Positions 34,993-43,314 of a stretch of 64,000 bases of DNA are shown piece by piece. The DNA comes from Pseudomonas borbori. Lineage in GTDB: Bacteria; Pseudomonadota; Gammaproteobacteria; Pseudomonadales; Pseudomonadaceae. The stretch lies in NCBI RefSeq assembly GCF_900115555.1, contig NZ_FOWX01000024.1, positions 1-64,000 of the forward strand. Direction: 5' to 3'. The notes beneath the pieces were generated by a model. It was given only the letters and a program-made list of their open reading frames with translations, searched no databases and was not told where the DNA came from. The translations under genes were made by a program, and so were the position numbers. Each line of letters opens with the position of its first letter. Positions within the stretch are counted from its first letter, which is position 1.

Positions 34993-36390
34993 TCAGGTGG
35001 TTGTACCTTGTTCTTCTTCTGTGCGGGCGAGCAGGCCGCTGGCCTGTTCGGCGGCCAGCGCGAGGCTTGTCGGCTGGGCGGCTAGGGCGCGGGTCTGCTC
35101 GTTCATCTGGTAGATCTGGCTGGCCGATTGCAGATCCACCTCGTTGACGCCGGCGATGGTCTGGCGGCTGGCGAAGAACTCCTCCAGTTCACCGAGCACC
35201 GCATCCAGGGCATCGTCGGCCTTGCCCAGCGAGAGGATGTGGCGTTCCTGTTCGAGGTTCATGTTGCCGCTGATGGCGAAGGTGCTGGTGAGCAGGTCGC
35301 TGACCAGGAACCAGGGCGTGATGGTCGAGCGCACTACGGTGTTCTCCGAGCGGGTGCTGTCATAGATGCCGGTGCCGGTGGAGAGTTTCGACTCGGTGTA
35401 GGTGCCTTCCACGCTCAACTCCAGGAGCAGCGAGCGGAACTGCATCTCGGCCCAGAAGGCATTGCCCATGCGGCTCAGCACCGCGCCGAAGATCAACAGC
35501 ATGCCGGGCATGATCAGGCCGATCAGCAGCGCGGGCTGGTGCGCCACGCGCGCCAGGTCGGCGCTGAGGCCGATCAGGCTCAGGGCACCTACCGCCAGCA
35601 GCGTCTGGCCGAGCACGCTGGTGACGATGCGAACGGCGCGGAAGCCGCTGCCATAGGCTATTTCGCTGAGGATCGGTTGGGTTTCCACCAGGGTGCGCCC
35701 GCCGAAGGTGCCTTTCTCGCTGCCGCCTTCCTGGCACAGCGAGGGTTCGAATTTCTGGTAGATCCGGTTGGGGATTTCCCGATGGCGGCGGTTGGCCAGG
35801 ATGTGCGATTCCAGATGGATGAACAGCTCGCGCGGCATCAGGTTCTTCTGCCAGTTGTTGCGGTGTTCGGATACCTCGGTGCTCGGTTCGGCCAGCTTGA
35901 GACGCTGCGCCAGCAGGTACAGGCCCAGGCCGGTGGTGACGGCGCCGAGCAGCAGCAGGGCCAGCAGGTGGGGCAGGGTGTTGATCGGCAAACGCGGGAT
36001 GGCCTGCACATGGCGGTGGACATACGCCAGCGCGACCGGCAGGAGGATCGCCAGGGCCAGGGTCAGGCCGATCCGCAGCAGGCTGATGTCCATGGCGCCG
36101 CGGCTGAAGTGGCGGAATGGCTCACGCATGCCCAGCCACAGTTTGAGCAGGTAGAGGGTCAGCAGCAGCCCCAGCCAGGCCATCACCGGCGTGTTGTCCA
36201 GGCGTGCCAGGCCGGTGGCGTTGGCGAACCAGACCAGGCCGAAGGCGAGCAGCATGAACAGCGAGACGCTGGGGCTGAACAGCAGGTTTTCCGCCAGCGC
36301 GCGGTACACCGGCGGCATGAACAGCAGGCGCGGCAGCAGGCTGTGGATCAGGCGGGAGAACAGGCTTTGTGGTTCTTTGAAGGTGGTGTT
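34993..36390 (-). CDS. C-terminal (membrane) part of a frameshifted large protein
   Basis: From about EPQSLFSRLIHSLLPRLL this frame encodes ~460 residues with about six membrane spans, a soluble centre (HIL-ANRRHREIPNRIYQKFEPSL) and a long C-terminal helix. There is no credible start: the first ~25 residues available in frame (to 36453) are the out-of-frame shadow of the upstream gene, and no ribosome site is seen. Deleting one base in GAACACCACCTTC (36379-36391) would join it in frame to the upstream secreted part. I recognise no named family. Confidence 0.6.
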   Translation of the reverse strand, partial: NTTFKEPQSLFSRLIHSLLPRLLFMPPVYRALAENLLFSPSVSLFMLLAFGLVWFANATGLARLDNTPVMAWLGLLLTLYLLKLWLGMREPFRHFSRGAMDISLLRIGLTLALAILLPVALAYVHRHVQAIPRLPINTLPHLLALLLLGAVTTGLGLYLLAQRLKLAEPSTEVSEHRNNWQKNLMPRELFIHLESHILANRRHREIPNRIYQKFEPSLCQEGGSEKGTFGGRTLVETQPILSEIAYGSGFRAVRIVTSVLGQTLLAVGALSLIGLSADLARVAHQPALLIGLIMPGMLLIFGAVLSRMGNAFWAEMQFRSLLLELSVEGTYTESKLSTGTGIYDSTRSENTVVRSTITPWFLVSDLLTSTFAISGNMNLEQERHILSLGKADDALDAVLGELEEFFASRQTIAGVNEVDLQSASQIYQMNEQTRALAAQPTSLALAAEQASGLLARTEEEQGTTT

Positions 36391-37717
36391 CGTTGCGCGC
36401 CTTCTGCTCGGTTTCGCGGCGGGCGATTTCTGCCTGCTTGCGCTCGAATGCAAAGAGGTGGTTGTTGGCGCGGTTGGGGTCGAAGTCCCACAGTTTGCTG
36501 CGGTAGTTGCGCTGCAATCCGACCTCGTACAGCCAGGCGTCGCGGTCGCCCTTGAGCAGTCCCTTGGCCAGGTCGCGAATGGCGTAGGCGTTGATCCAGG
36601 TTTCCTTGGGCCGTTGTTTGTCGAGCTGGGCGAGCGGGGCGAACAGGATGGTGCGGATGCTTTCGGCTTGGCGAAACAGCTCGGCGTTGTCGGTCAGGGC
36701 CAGTAGCAGCGGCTGCTCCAGGTGCCAGCTGCCGGCATAGCGGTTGTGTTTTGCCCGTACCAGGTAATGCACACGGTTGAGCGGGTCGCTGCTCAGCCAC
36801 AGCAGCATGTTCTGCTCTTGGTCGAAGCCGACCACAGGTAGGTCGAGAGTGCCGTCGGTGATCGGCAGGCCGCGATGGAAACTGGCCTTGATGCGCTTGA
36901 GCTCGACGCCGTCGCTACGCTTGAGCAGCAGTTGCCCCGTGCCGCTGGCGAAACCGTCCGGGCCGCAGCTGATGCCGGTGGATTCGGCCTGGACGAACTG
37001 GCGGTCGCCTTCCTGCTTGTAGCTGGTGCGGAAGCGGCAGCTGCCCTGATCCCGGATGATGCTCAGGAAGCTGGCCTGGGCGAGCACGTCGCTCTCCAGG
37101 GGCGGCTTCCAGCCGGCCACTCTGAAGTCATTGCTCAGAACCGCCGGTGCCGCAACGGTTGCGGCCGGGGCTGCGGTTGTCTGCGTGGTGGTTGGTTCGA
37201 CGATTGGCTCGGCTGCTATCGGCTCGGCAGTTGGCGCTGCTGCGGCGGCGCTGACGGACGCTGCAGCAGGCTGTGCTGGCGGATCGGCCGCTACGCTGGC
37301 TGGCGCAGTAGCTGGGGCCGGTGTGTTGTCTGCCAGGGCAGGAGGCGCTGCGCTGGCAGGGGCGCTTTGCATCACCTGGGCAATCCAGGCGCCGCTCTTG
37401 CTGGCGCGGCCTTGGGCCTGCAGCTGGCCGTTCTGGTCGAGGCTCTGCCAGTTCAGGCTTTCGGCTTGTGGGCACTGGCTGGCGAGCAATCCGCCCAGTT
37501 TTGGCAGCAGGCGCTCGAGGGTGTTCTGATTGGCCGCGCCGCCGAAGGCGAAGCGCATGTTCAGGGCGCTGCTGCACCAGGGCTGGCCGCCGGCATGGTC
37601 GACGAATACTTCGATATTTTCCGCCTTCGAATAGACCAGCCGGTGACTGTTATCGGCCGCCTGCGCGACCACGCTCAGCGCCATGAGGCTGAGGGCTGCA
37701 AAGTTCTTCATGTTCAT
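36380..37717 (-). CDS. N-terminal (secreted) part of a frameshifted large protein
   Basis: About 445 residues of plausible sequence: a signal peptide MNMKNFAALSLMALSVVAQA, a domain around FVDHAGGQPWCSSALN, an Ala/Pro/Thr-rich linker (residues ~120-190), and a second domain ending in a charged helix ARRETEQKARNEHH. Beyond 36390 the frame stays open to 36122, but only as a shadow of the membrane gene. Start ATG 37717 (or 37711) is seven bases after the stop of the lipoprotein gene, so they form an operon. The function is unknown. Confidence 0.6.
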
Positions 37718-37724
37718 ATCCCGG

Positions 37725-38576
37725 TCAGATCAGTTCCCACGCACCATCGGCGGCCTGGCAGGCCTGAACGGTTTGCTGGTCGTTGGCGCCCTTGCTGGTC
37801 ATGTTGTAATTGACCGTGCGGCAGGTGGTCTGGGCGGTGACCTGTTCTTCCACCAGGCTCAGGCTGTCCAGGTCGAAACCCTGCTCCTTGGCGCTGGCAA
37901 CATCCATGGCATCCAGGTCGGTAGCGGGCGCGACAGGCTGAGCGGTGCTGGCCGTGGTTTGGCTGCCGACGGCGGCGACCAGCGGGGCGTAGACATAACC
38001 GATGCTGACCCCCTGGCGTCCGACCATGATCCAGTTGTTGTCGGTGCTGCCGCTGGCCAGGCCGCCGACTTTTTCGGCGCTGGTGCTAGGCGCGCTGCGC
38101 ACGTTGGCGGATTTCAACGCACGGTAGGGCTTGTTCAGCAATTGCATGTTGGGCACCGGCTGGACCTGGGCGGTGCGCTTGACCGCGACAGTGCGCGAGC
38201 GGATTTCGGTGCTGACCGGGGTAATTTGCGCGCTGGCGCCGCTGTGGCCGAAGGTCCAGGTGCTGGCCTGGCCATCGAGGCTGTTGTTCAGTACCTGTTG
38301 GGTCTGCAGGGCCAGGGCCTGGCGATCGCGTTCGTCCAGCTTGGCGCCGATGGACTTGCCGAGCATGCCGCCCGCCAGGGCGCCAACCATCATGGCGGCG
38401 GTGCGGCCGCTGCCACTGCTGACCTGGCTGCCGATCAGCACGCCCGCGGCAGCACCGGCGAGGGTGCCGATGTTCTCTTTGTTCATCCACTCGTTCTGCG
38501 ACATGTTGGCGCAGCCTGCTGAAAGACCAATGCAGGCGCCCAGAACGAGGGGGCCGGTTTTTTTAAGCATGCGCAT
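37725..38576 (-). CDS. Glycine-zipper lipoprotein with SH3-like domain
   Basis: 283 residues. The lipoprotein signal ends in LSAGC; then a glycine-zipper (GTLAGAAAGVLIGS, GALAGGMLGKSIGAKL) like SlyB/Rick_17kDa proteins, and a bacterial SH3 region (YRALKSANVRSAPSTSAEKVGGLASG). It is first in an operon with the split large protein. It is probably an envelope protein anchored in the outer membrane. The start MRMLKKTG is preferred to a longer frame reaching 38678. Confidence 0.8.
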   Translation of the reverse strand: MRMLKKTGPLVLGACIGLSAGCANMSQNEWMNKENIGTLAGAAAGVLIGSQVSSGSGRTAAMMVGALAGGMLGKSIGAKLDERDRQALALQTQQVLNNSLDGQASTWTFGHSGASAQITPVSTEIRSRTVAVKRTAQVQPVPNMQLLNKPYRALKSANVRSAPSTSAEKVGGLASGSTDNNWIMVGRQGVSIGYVYAPLVAAVGSQTTASTAQPVAPATDLDAMDVASAKEQGFDLDSLSLVEEQVTAQTTCRTVNYNMTSKGANDQQTVQACQAADGAWELI

Positions 38577-38885
38577 GATGAAAACTCCTTGTCGACTCGG
38601 TGAGGGTCTCGAGGGAATTGGCTTTTTACGCAGGCGGGAAATCAAACAACGGCAGCAGAAACGGCTGAAGATTCTCACTCCCTTGAGCGAAAAAAATCGA
38701 TCCGACGACCGGGGCCGATTAGAGCTTAAAAGTTACTGGCAATTTAATCGCATGTTCGTTTCTTGCGATGCGGCGCTTAGATGTTTTGCCGGGAGTACTG
38801 AGTCACATCAACAGCCATTGAATTTGCAAATGAGGGGCATAGAAGGCATAGTCGCGCCCTTGTGAAACTACGACACCTTGTGCCC

Positions 38886-39500
38886 ATGTTCAAAAACTTC
38901 GCACCGCTCGTGCCGCTCGCACTCACTCTGGTTCTGACCGCCTGTGCCAGCCATGCGCCGCAAACGCCGGCGACCACTGCAGTGGCTAAGGCCAAGACAG
39001 CCGCGCATGCGGTTTTTCTTGACGAAAGCGCAGCCGAAGCGGACATCGATTTTACCGACGATGAACCCTACGAGCTTCCCCAGTTGGCCGACAGCATCCT
39101 GTCCCATGGCCTGTCGCTTGTTGGTACCCGCTACCGCTACGGCGGCAGTACGGTGAAATCCGGGTTCGATTGCAGCGGCTTCATCGGCTACCTGTTCAAG
39201 GAAGAGCTGGGCATGCAACTGCCGCGCTCGACCCGCGAAATGATCAATATCGATGCGCCCCTGGTCGAGCGTGAAGAACTGGAGCCGGGCGATCTGCTGT
39301 TCTTCAGCACCAATGGCCGTGGCCGTGTCAGCCACGCCGGGATTTACCTGGGTGACGATCAGTTCATCCATTCCTCCAGTAGCCGCAGCGGTGGTGTGCG
39401 GGTCGACAGCCTGGAAGACCGCTACTGGAACCGCACCTTTATCGAGGCCAAACGGGCCCTGGCCCTGGCGTCGACCGAACCGCTCGCCCGCCATCCCTGA
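38886..39500 (+). CDS. NlpC/P60 lipoprotein (peptidoglycan endopeptidase)
   Basis: 204 residues. The lipobox is LTACAS after a short signal; an acidic linker (EADIDFTDDEPYEL) precedes the NlpC/P60 domain. Catalytic Cys is in FDCSGFIGYLF, His in RVSHAGIYLGD, and the third residue in QFIHSSSS. It would cleave stem peptides of peptidoglycan from the outer-membrane side. It is followed by a paralogue on the same strand. Confidence 0.9.
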   Translation: MFKNFAPLVPLALTLVLTACASHAPQTPATTAVAKAKTAAHAVFLDESAAEADIDFTDDEPYELPQLADSILSHGLSLVGTRYRYGGSTVKSGFDCSGFIGYLFKEELGMQLPRSTREMINIDAPLVEREELEPGDLLFFSTNGRGRVSHAGIYLGDDQFIHSSSSRSGGVRVDSLEDRYWNRTFIEAKRALALASTEPLARHP

Positions 39501-39504
39501 TCGC

Positions 39505-39546
39505 CCGGCGCAGCGAATCTCCGGCGCAGCGAATCCCCGGCGCAGC
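39505..39546 (+). repeat. Short tandem repeat, 16-base period
   Basis: CCGGCGCAGCGAATCT, CCGGCGCAGCGAATCC, then a partial CCGGCGCAGC: about 2.6 copies in the gap between the two NlpC/P60 genes. Confidence 0.75.
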
Positions 39547-39613
39547 CAAAAAGTTGCGCTGTATCGCCTGAATAGGCAGAGTGAGCGCATTCAGGCTCTG
39601 GATCGCTTCGCTG

Positions 39614-40132
39614 ATGAACGTCACGACCCCCGTTGCCCTGCTCCTGCTTGCCGCGCTGCTGACTGGCTGCGCTGGCCGCAGTCCTGCCCCACAGCCAATC
39701 GTCCATGTGCCCGCCACCAGCTTCCACAGTGGTGCCGAGGACGTGTTGTTTCGCGCCCTGGGGTTGGTCGGCACACCCTATCGCTACGGTGGCAATACCC
39801 CGGCGGGCGGCTTCGACTGCAGCGGCCTGATCGGCTATGTCTACCGCGATGCTGCCGGCGTCAGCCTGCCGCGCTCGACCCGTGAGCTGATCGGCATGCG
39901 CGCACCAGCCGTTGGCCGCAATGCGCTGCAAAGCGGTGACCTGGTGTTCTTTGCCACCAATGGCGGCAGCCAGGTCAGCCATGCCGGTATCTACGTCGGT
40001 GACGGCCGCTTCGTGCATGCCCCCTCCAGCGGCGGCACCGTGCGCCTGGACAGCCTCAGCAACAGCTACTGGCAGCGCACCTATCTGAAGGCCAAGCGCG
40101 TCTTCAGTCCCGAACTGGCGCGCAATCCCTGA
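39614..40132 (+). CDS. NlpC/P60 lipoprotein, second copy
   Basis: 172 residues. Lipobox LLTGCAG; catalytic Cys in FDCSGLIGYVY, His in QVSHAGIYVGD, RFVHAPSS. Its catalytic domain is clearly paralogous to the upstream gene (GTPYRYGGNT/GTRYRYGGST, SLPRSTREL/QLPRSTREM) but the acidic linker is missing. The start ATG 39614 is chosen over an upstream GTG. The pair looks like a tandem duplication. Confidence 0.9.
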   Translation: MNVTTPVALLLLAALLTGCAGRSPAPQPIVHVPATSFHSGAEDVLFRALGLVGTPYRYGGNTPAGGFDCSGLIGYVYRDAAGVSLPRSTRELIGMRAPAVGRNALQSGDLVFFATNGGSQVSHAGIYVGDGRFVHAPSSGGTVRLDSLSNSYWQRTYLKAKRVFSPELARNP

Positions 40133-40183
40133 CGAGCAGAGCAGTCTGTAGGAGCGGATCTGCGCCAATCCATGGAGACCCCC

Positions 40184-40846
40184 ATGACCAATCGCACCCT
40201 CAGCCTCGATGACAACCTCTACCGCTACCTGCTCGACGTGTCCCTGCGCGAAACGCCGCTGCTCAAGCGCCTGCGCGACGAGACGGCGCAATTGGCCAAC
40301 GCCCAGTGGCAGATCGCTCCCGAACAGGGCCAGTTCATGGCGCTGCTGGTGCAGTTGAGCGGTGCTCGGCGGATTCTCGAAGTCGGTACCTTCACCGGCT
40401 ACAGCGCCCTGTGCATGGCCCAGGCCATGGGCGAGGAGGGGCGGATGATCTGCTGCGATCTCCCCGGCGACTACAACGCCACCGCCGAGCGCTACTGGCG
40501 CGAAGCCGGCCTCGCCGGGCGTATCGAGCAACGCCTGGCACCAGCCCTGGATACCCTCGCGGCACTGGAAACCGAAGGACAGGCCGGCAGTTTCGACCTG
40601 ATCTTCATCGACGCGGACAAAGCCAACTACCCGGCCTATCTGGAGTACGCCCTGCGCCTGCTGCGCCAGGGCGGCCTGATTCTGTTCGACAACACCCTGT
40701 GGAGCGGCCGGGTGCTGGAGCAGAACCCGGACAGCGAAGACACCCGCGCCATCCAGGCCCTCAACCTGGCCCTGAAAGACGATCAGCGCCTCGACCTGTC
40801 GCTGCTGCCGCTCGGTGACGGCCTGAGCCTGTGCCGCAAGCGCTGA
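40184..40846 (+). CDS. SAM-dependent O-methyltransferase (family 3)
   Basis: 220 residues. SAM site ILEVGTFTGYSALCMAQAM; metal/substrate region LIFIDADKANYPAYLEYALRLL and DNTLWSGRV. It matches the caffeoyl-CoA/catechol-type O-methyltransferase family, whose bacterial substrates vary. ATG 40184 has GGAG six bases upstream; ATG 40172 is an in-frame alternative. Confidence 0.9.
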   Translation: MTNRTLSLDDNLYRYLLDVSLRETPLLKRLRDETAQLANAQWQIAPEQGQFMALLVQLSGARRILEVGTFTGYSALCMAQAMGEEGRMICCDLPGDYNATAERYWREAGLAGRIEQRLAPALDTLAALETEGQAGSFDLIFIDADKANYPAYLEYALRLLRQGGLILFDNTLWSGRVLEQNPDSEDTRAIQALNLALKDDQRLDLSLLPLGDGLSLCRKR

Positions 40847-40920
40847 ACTCGATCTGTAGTGCCGGATTGTCGGGTTACTGTAGCTGCCGCTCCGGCGGAT
40901 GGGGGTATATACAGCTGTTC

Positions 40921-41127
40921 ATGGTGCCTGCTCCATGCCTGTGTGGTCCATTGCGTCGTGTCAGCCGCGGCGCGAGCAGGCTCTACGACAATGCGCTTAT
41001 AGTTGCCGGGCTTGATGTCGCTCAGTATTCGCTGCTGAAGAACCTTGCATCACCAGTCTGGCCGAAGCCGTGGCTGGAGCGCAGCACGCCCGGGCGTAAC
41101 CTGTGGGTGCTCGAGTTGCAGGCTTGA
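40921..41127 (+). pseudogene. MarR-family regulator remnant
   Basis: CLCGPLRRVSRGASRLYDNA, then AGLDVAQYSLLKNL, matches the N-terminal helices of MarR regulators. The next piece of the winged helix, LERSTPGRNLWVLEL, is in the same frame, but the linking ITSLAEAV is readable only one frame over, so there are at least two compensating indels or a small deletion. The frame stops at 41127 and the C-terminal half is not recognisable. It sits immediately upstream of an MFS gene, the usual MarR-target arrangement. The rest of the gap 40847-41233 shows nothing else. Confidence 0.7.
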
Positions 41128-41233
41128 CGCGACGCATCGGCCGCAGCGCCTCGATGGCGTTGCTCGGTGACCTGGAAACGCGCGACTTATTTTTCTCGAT
41201 AAAGCGGGCGTCTGCCCGCGAAAGGACGCTTTT

Positions 41234-42442
41234 ATGACTGCCGTTTGGCGCAAGAGTGGTTGGGTTCTCCTCGGCGCTTCCCTGATCCTGGCGCTGTCGC
41301 TGGGTATTCGCCATGGCTTCGGTCTGTTTTTGCCGCCGATGAGCATTGAATTCGGCTGGGGGCGCGAGGTATTCGCCTTCGCCATCGCCCTGCAGAACCT
41401 GATCTGGGGCCTGACCCAGCCGTTCACCGGCGCCTTGGCCGATCGCTTCGGCGCGCAGCGTACGGTGATCGTCGGCGGCATTCTCTATGCCCTTGGTCTG
41501 GTATGCATGGGGCTGGCCGATTCGCCCTGGACGCTGTCCTTGAGTGCCGGTCTGTTGATCGGCATCGGCCTGTCCGGCACCTCGTTCTCGGTGATCCTCG
41601 GGGTGGTGGGGCGTGCAGTGCCCGCGGAGAAGCGCAGCATGGCCATGGGCATTGCTGCAGCGGCCGGCTCACTCGGTCAGTTCGCCATGCTGCCGGGCAC
41701 CCTGGGCCTGATCAGTTGGCTCGGCTGGTCCGTTGCCTTGCTCGCCCTGGGTCTGCTGGTGGCCCTGATCGTGCCGCTGGCAGCGATGATCAAGGACAGC
41801 CCGTCGCCGGTCCTGGCCCATGAGCAAAGCCTGGGCGAAGCATTGCGCGAAGCCTGCGCCCATTCGGGCTTCTGGTTGCTGGCGCTGGGCTTTTTCGTCT
41901 GCGGTTTCCAGGTGGTGTTTATCGGCGTGCACCTGCCGGCCTATCTGGTCGATCAGCATCTGCCGGCGCTGGTGGGGACCACGGTGCTGGCGCTGATCGG
42001 CTTGTTCAACGTGTTCGGCACCTACACGGCCGGCTGGCTCGGTGGGCGCATGTCCAAGCCGCGTCTGCTGACGGGCCTGTACCTGGCGCGGGCGGTGGTA
42101 ATCGCGGCGTTCATCCTGACCCCGCTGAGCACCTGGAGCGCCTATGCTTTTGGCATCGCCATGGGTTTGCTGTGGTTGGCCACCGTGCCGTTGACCAACG
42201 GCACGGTGGCGACCCTGTTCGGCGTGCGCAACCTGTCTATGCTCGGTGGTATCGTGTTCCTCTTTCATCAGATCGGCGCGTTCCTGGGCGGCTGGTTGGG
42301 TGGCTACCTGTACGACCGCACCGGCAGCTATGATCTGGTCTGGCAGATCGCGATTCTGCTCAGCTTGCTGGCTGCCGCCCTCAATTGGCCGGTGCGTGAG
42401 CAGCCGGTAGCGCGTTTACGCAACCTGGAGGCTGGCGTATGA
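41234..42442 (+). CDS. MFS transporter, oxalate/formate antiporter-like
   Basis: 402 residues, 12 hydrophobic spans. LGIRHGFGLFLPPMSIEFGW and TQPFTGALADRFGAQRTVIV are typical of the OFA/monocarboxylate-like MFS group. The ATG follows AAAGGACGC. It overlaps a 41-residue membrane peptide gene by 4 bases (ATGA). Its presumed MarR-type regulator is degenerate, so control may be lost. Confidence 0.87.
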   Translation: MTAVWRKSGWVLLGASLILALSLGIRHGFGLFLPPMSIEFGWGREVFAFAIALQNLIWGLTQPFTGALADRFGAQRTVIVGGILYALGLVCMGLADSPWTLSLSAGLLIGIGLSGTSFSVILGVVGRAVPAEKRSMAMGIAAAAGSLGQFAMLPGTLGLISWLGWSVALLALGLLVALIVPLAAMIKDSPSPVLAHEQSLGEALREACAHSGFWLLALGFFVCGFQVVFIGVHLPAYLVDQHLPALVGTTVLALIGLFNVFGTYTAGWLGGRMSKPRLLTGLYLARAVVIAAFILTPLSTWSAYAFGIAMGLLWLATVPLTNGTVATLFGVRNLSMLGGIVFLFHQIGAFLGGWLGGYLYDRTGSYDLVWQIAILLSLLAAALNWPVREQPVARLRNLEAGV

Positions 42443-42564
42443 ATACCCACAATCTGCTGAGTGTCGGCCTGGCATTGCTCGGTTCCCTGGCTCTCGGGCT
42501 GATCTGGTGGGGCTGGCAGCAGAGTGGTCTGGCCTTCCTGCAACTGGGCATGGCGGTATGTTGA
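42439..42564 (+). CDS. 41-residue single-span membrane peptide
   Basis: Reads MNTHNLLSVGLALLGSLALG, then a Trp-rich end of the span (LIWWGWQQSG) and LAFLQLGMAVC. One transmembrane helix is clear. The start overlaps the MFS stop by 4 bases, so translation is probably coupled. It may be a small accessory subunit of the transporter; no family recognised. Confidence 0.65.
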   Translation: MNTHNLLSVGLALLGSLALGLIWWGWQQSGLAFLQLGMAVC

Positions 42565-42658
42565 GCGCGGCGCCTGGCGCGGCCTGTCAGTCGTCGCCGA
42601 TTGCCCTTGAGCTTGGTTGGGCGTAGCGTCCAATCGATCTGTTACCGAGGGTTTTGCC

Positions 42659-43201
42659 ATGCTGCTGCGCAGCGCTGTCGTGTCCTTGTTGCTCGTGGCC
42701 CCAACGCTGGCCGCCGAGTGCCCGAGCATGCTGCAAGGCGAGTTGCCCAAGCTGCGCAGCAAGGACCGCATCGACCTGTGCGAGCAATTCGCCGGCAAGC
42801 CGCTGCTGGTGGTCAATACCGCCAGTTTCTGCGGCTTCACCCCGCAGTTCAAAGGCCTCGAGGCGCTGTATCAGCGCTACAAGGGCCAGGGCCTGGAAGT
42901 GCTCGGCGTGCCCTCGGACGACTTCAAGCAGGAGTCGGACGATGCCGAGGAAACCGCCAAGGTCTGTTACGTCGACTACGGCGTGACCTTCAGCATGAGC
43001 CAAACCCAGCCTGTCACCGGCGCCCAGGCGATTCCGTTGTTCAAGGAACTGGCCGCGCAGAGCCAGGCGCCGCGCTGGAACTTCAGCAAATATGTGGTGG
43101 ACCGCCAGGGCCGGGTGGTCGCCAGTTTCTCCAGCCGCACCCTGGCGGACGATCCCGAGTTGATCGCTGCGGTGGAAAAGGCCATCGCCTCGGCACCTTG
43201 A
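42659..43201 (+). CDS. Glutathione peroxidase-family protein, exported
   Basis: 180 residues with a signal peptide (LLRSAVVSLLLVAPTLAAE). The peroxidatic Cys is in VVNTASFCGFTPQFKGLEALY; VLGVPSDDF (in place of the usual F-P-C-N-Q-F) and WNFSKYVVDRQG supply the tryptophan and partner residues. It should act in the periplasm as a thiol peroxidase. The start MLLRSAVV is chosen at 42659. Confidence 0.88.
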   Translation: MLLRSAVVSLLLVAPTLAAECPSMLQGELPKLRSKDRIDLCEQFAGKPLLVVNTASFCGFTPQFKGLEALYQRYKGQGLEVLGVPSDDFKQESDDAEETAKVCYVDYGVTFSMSQTQPVTGAQAIPLFKELAAQSQAPRWNFSKYVVDRQGRVVASFSSRTLADDPELIAAVEKAIASAP

Positions 43202-43256
43202 GCCGGTAGCTTCACCCATCTGGGCGATGGGCGGGCCATCCTCGTCTCCTTAAAGT

Positions 43257-43292
43257 GTGGGCACGCCGGACGCAGTCACCCGGCGTGCCCAC
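43257..43292. other. Perfect 13-bp hairpin in the lipase leader
   Basis: GTGGGCACGCCGG pairs with CCGGCGTGCCCAC across a 10-base loop, 23 bases before the lipase ATG and just before its AAGGAGG ribosome site. There is no T run, so a terminator role for the upstream peroxidase is weak; a leader-RNA stability or translation role is possible. Confidence 0.7.
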
Positions 43293-43314
43293 AAGAACAA
43301 TAAGGAGGCACCCC

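Noticed and set aside
36122..36380. C-terminal extension of the secreted half beyond the frameshift
   Set aside because: The sequence becomes Ala/Pro/Arg-rich and is the other-frame reading of a transmembrane region.
39505..39546. Possible CRISPR-like repeat
   Set aside because: Fewer than three 16-base units in direct contact with no spacers; simple tandem repeat.
40184..41127. A plus-strand gene running from the O-methyltransferase stop into the MarR remnant
   Set aside because: The first ~30 residues before MVPAP come from the end of the methyltransferase in another frame; only the part from 40921 is MarR-like.
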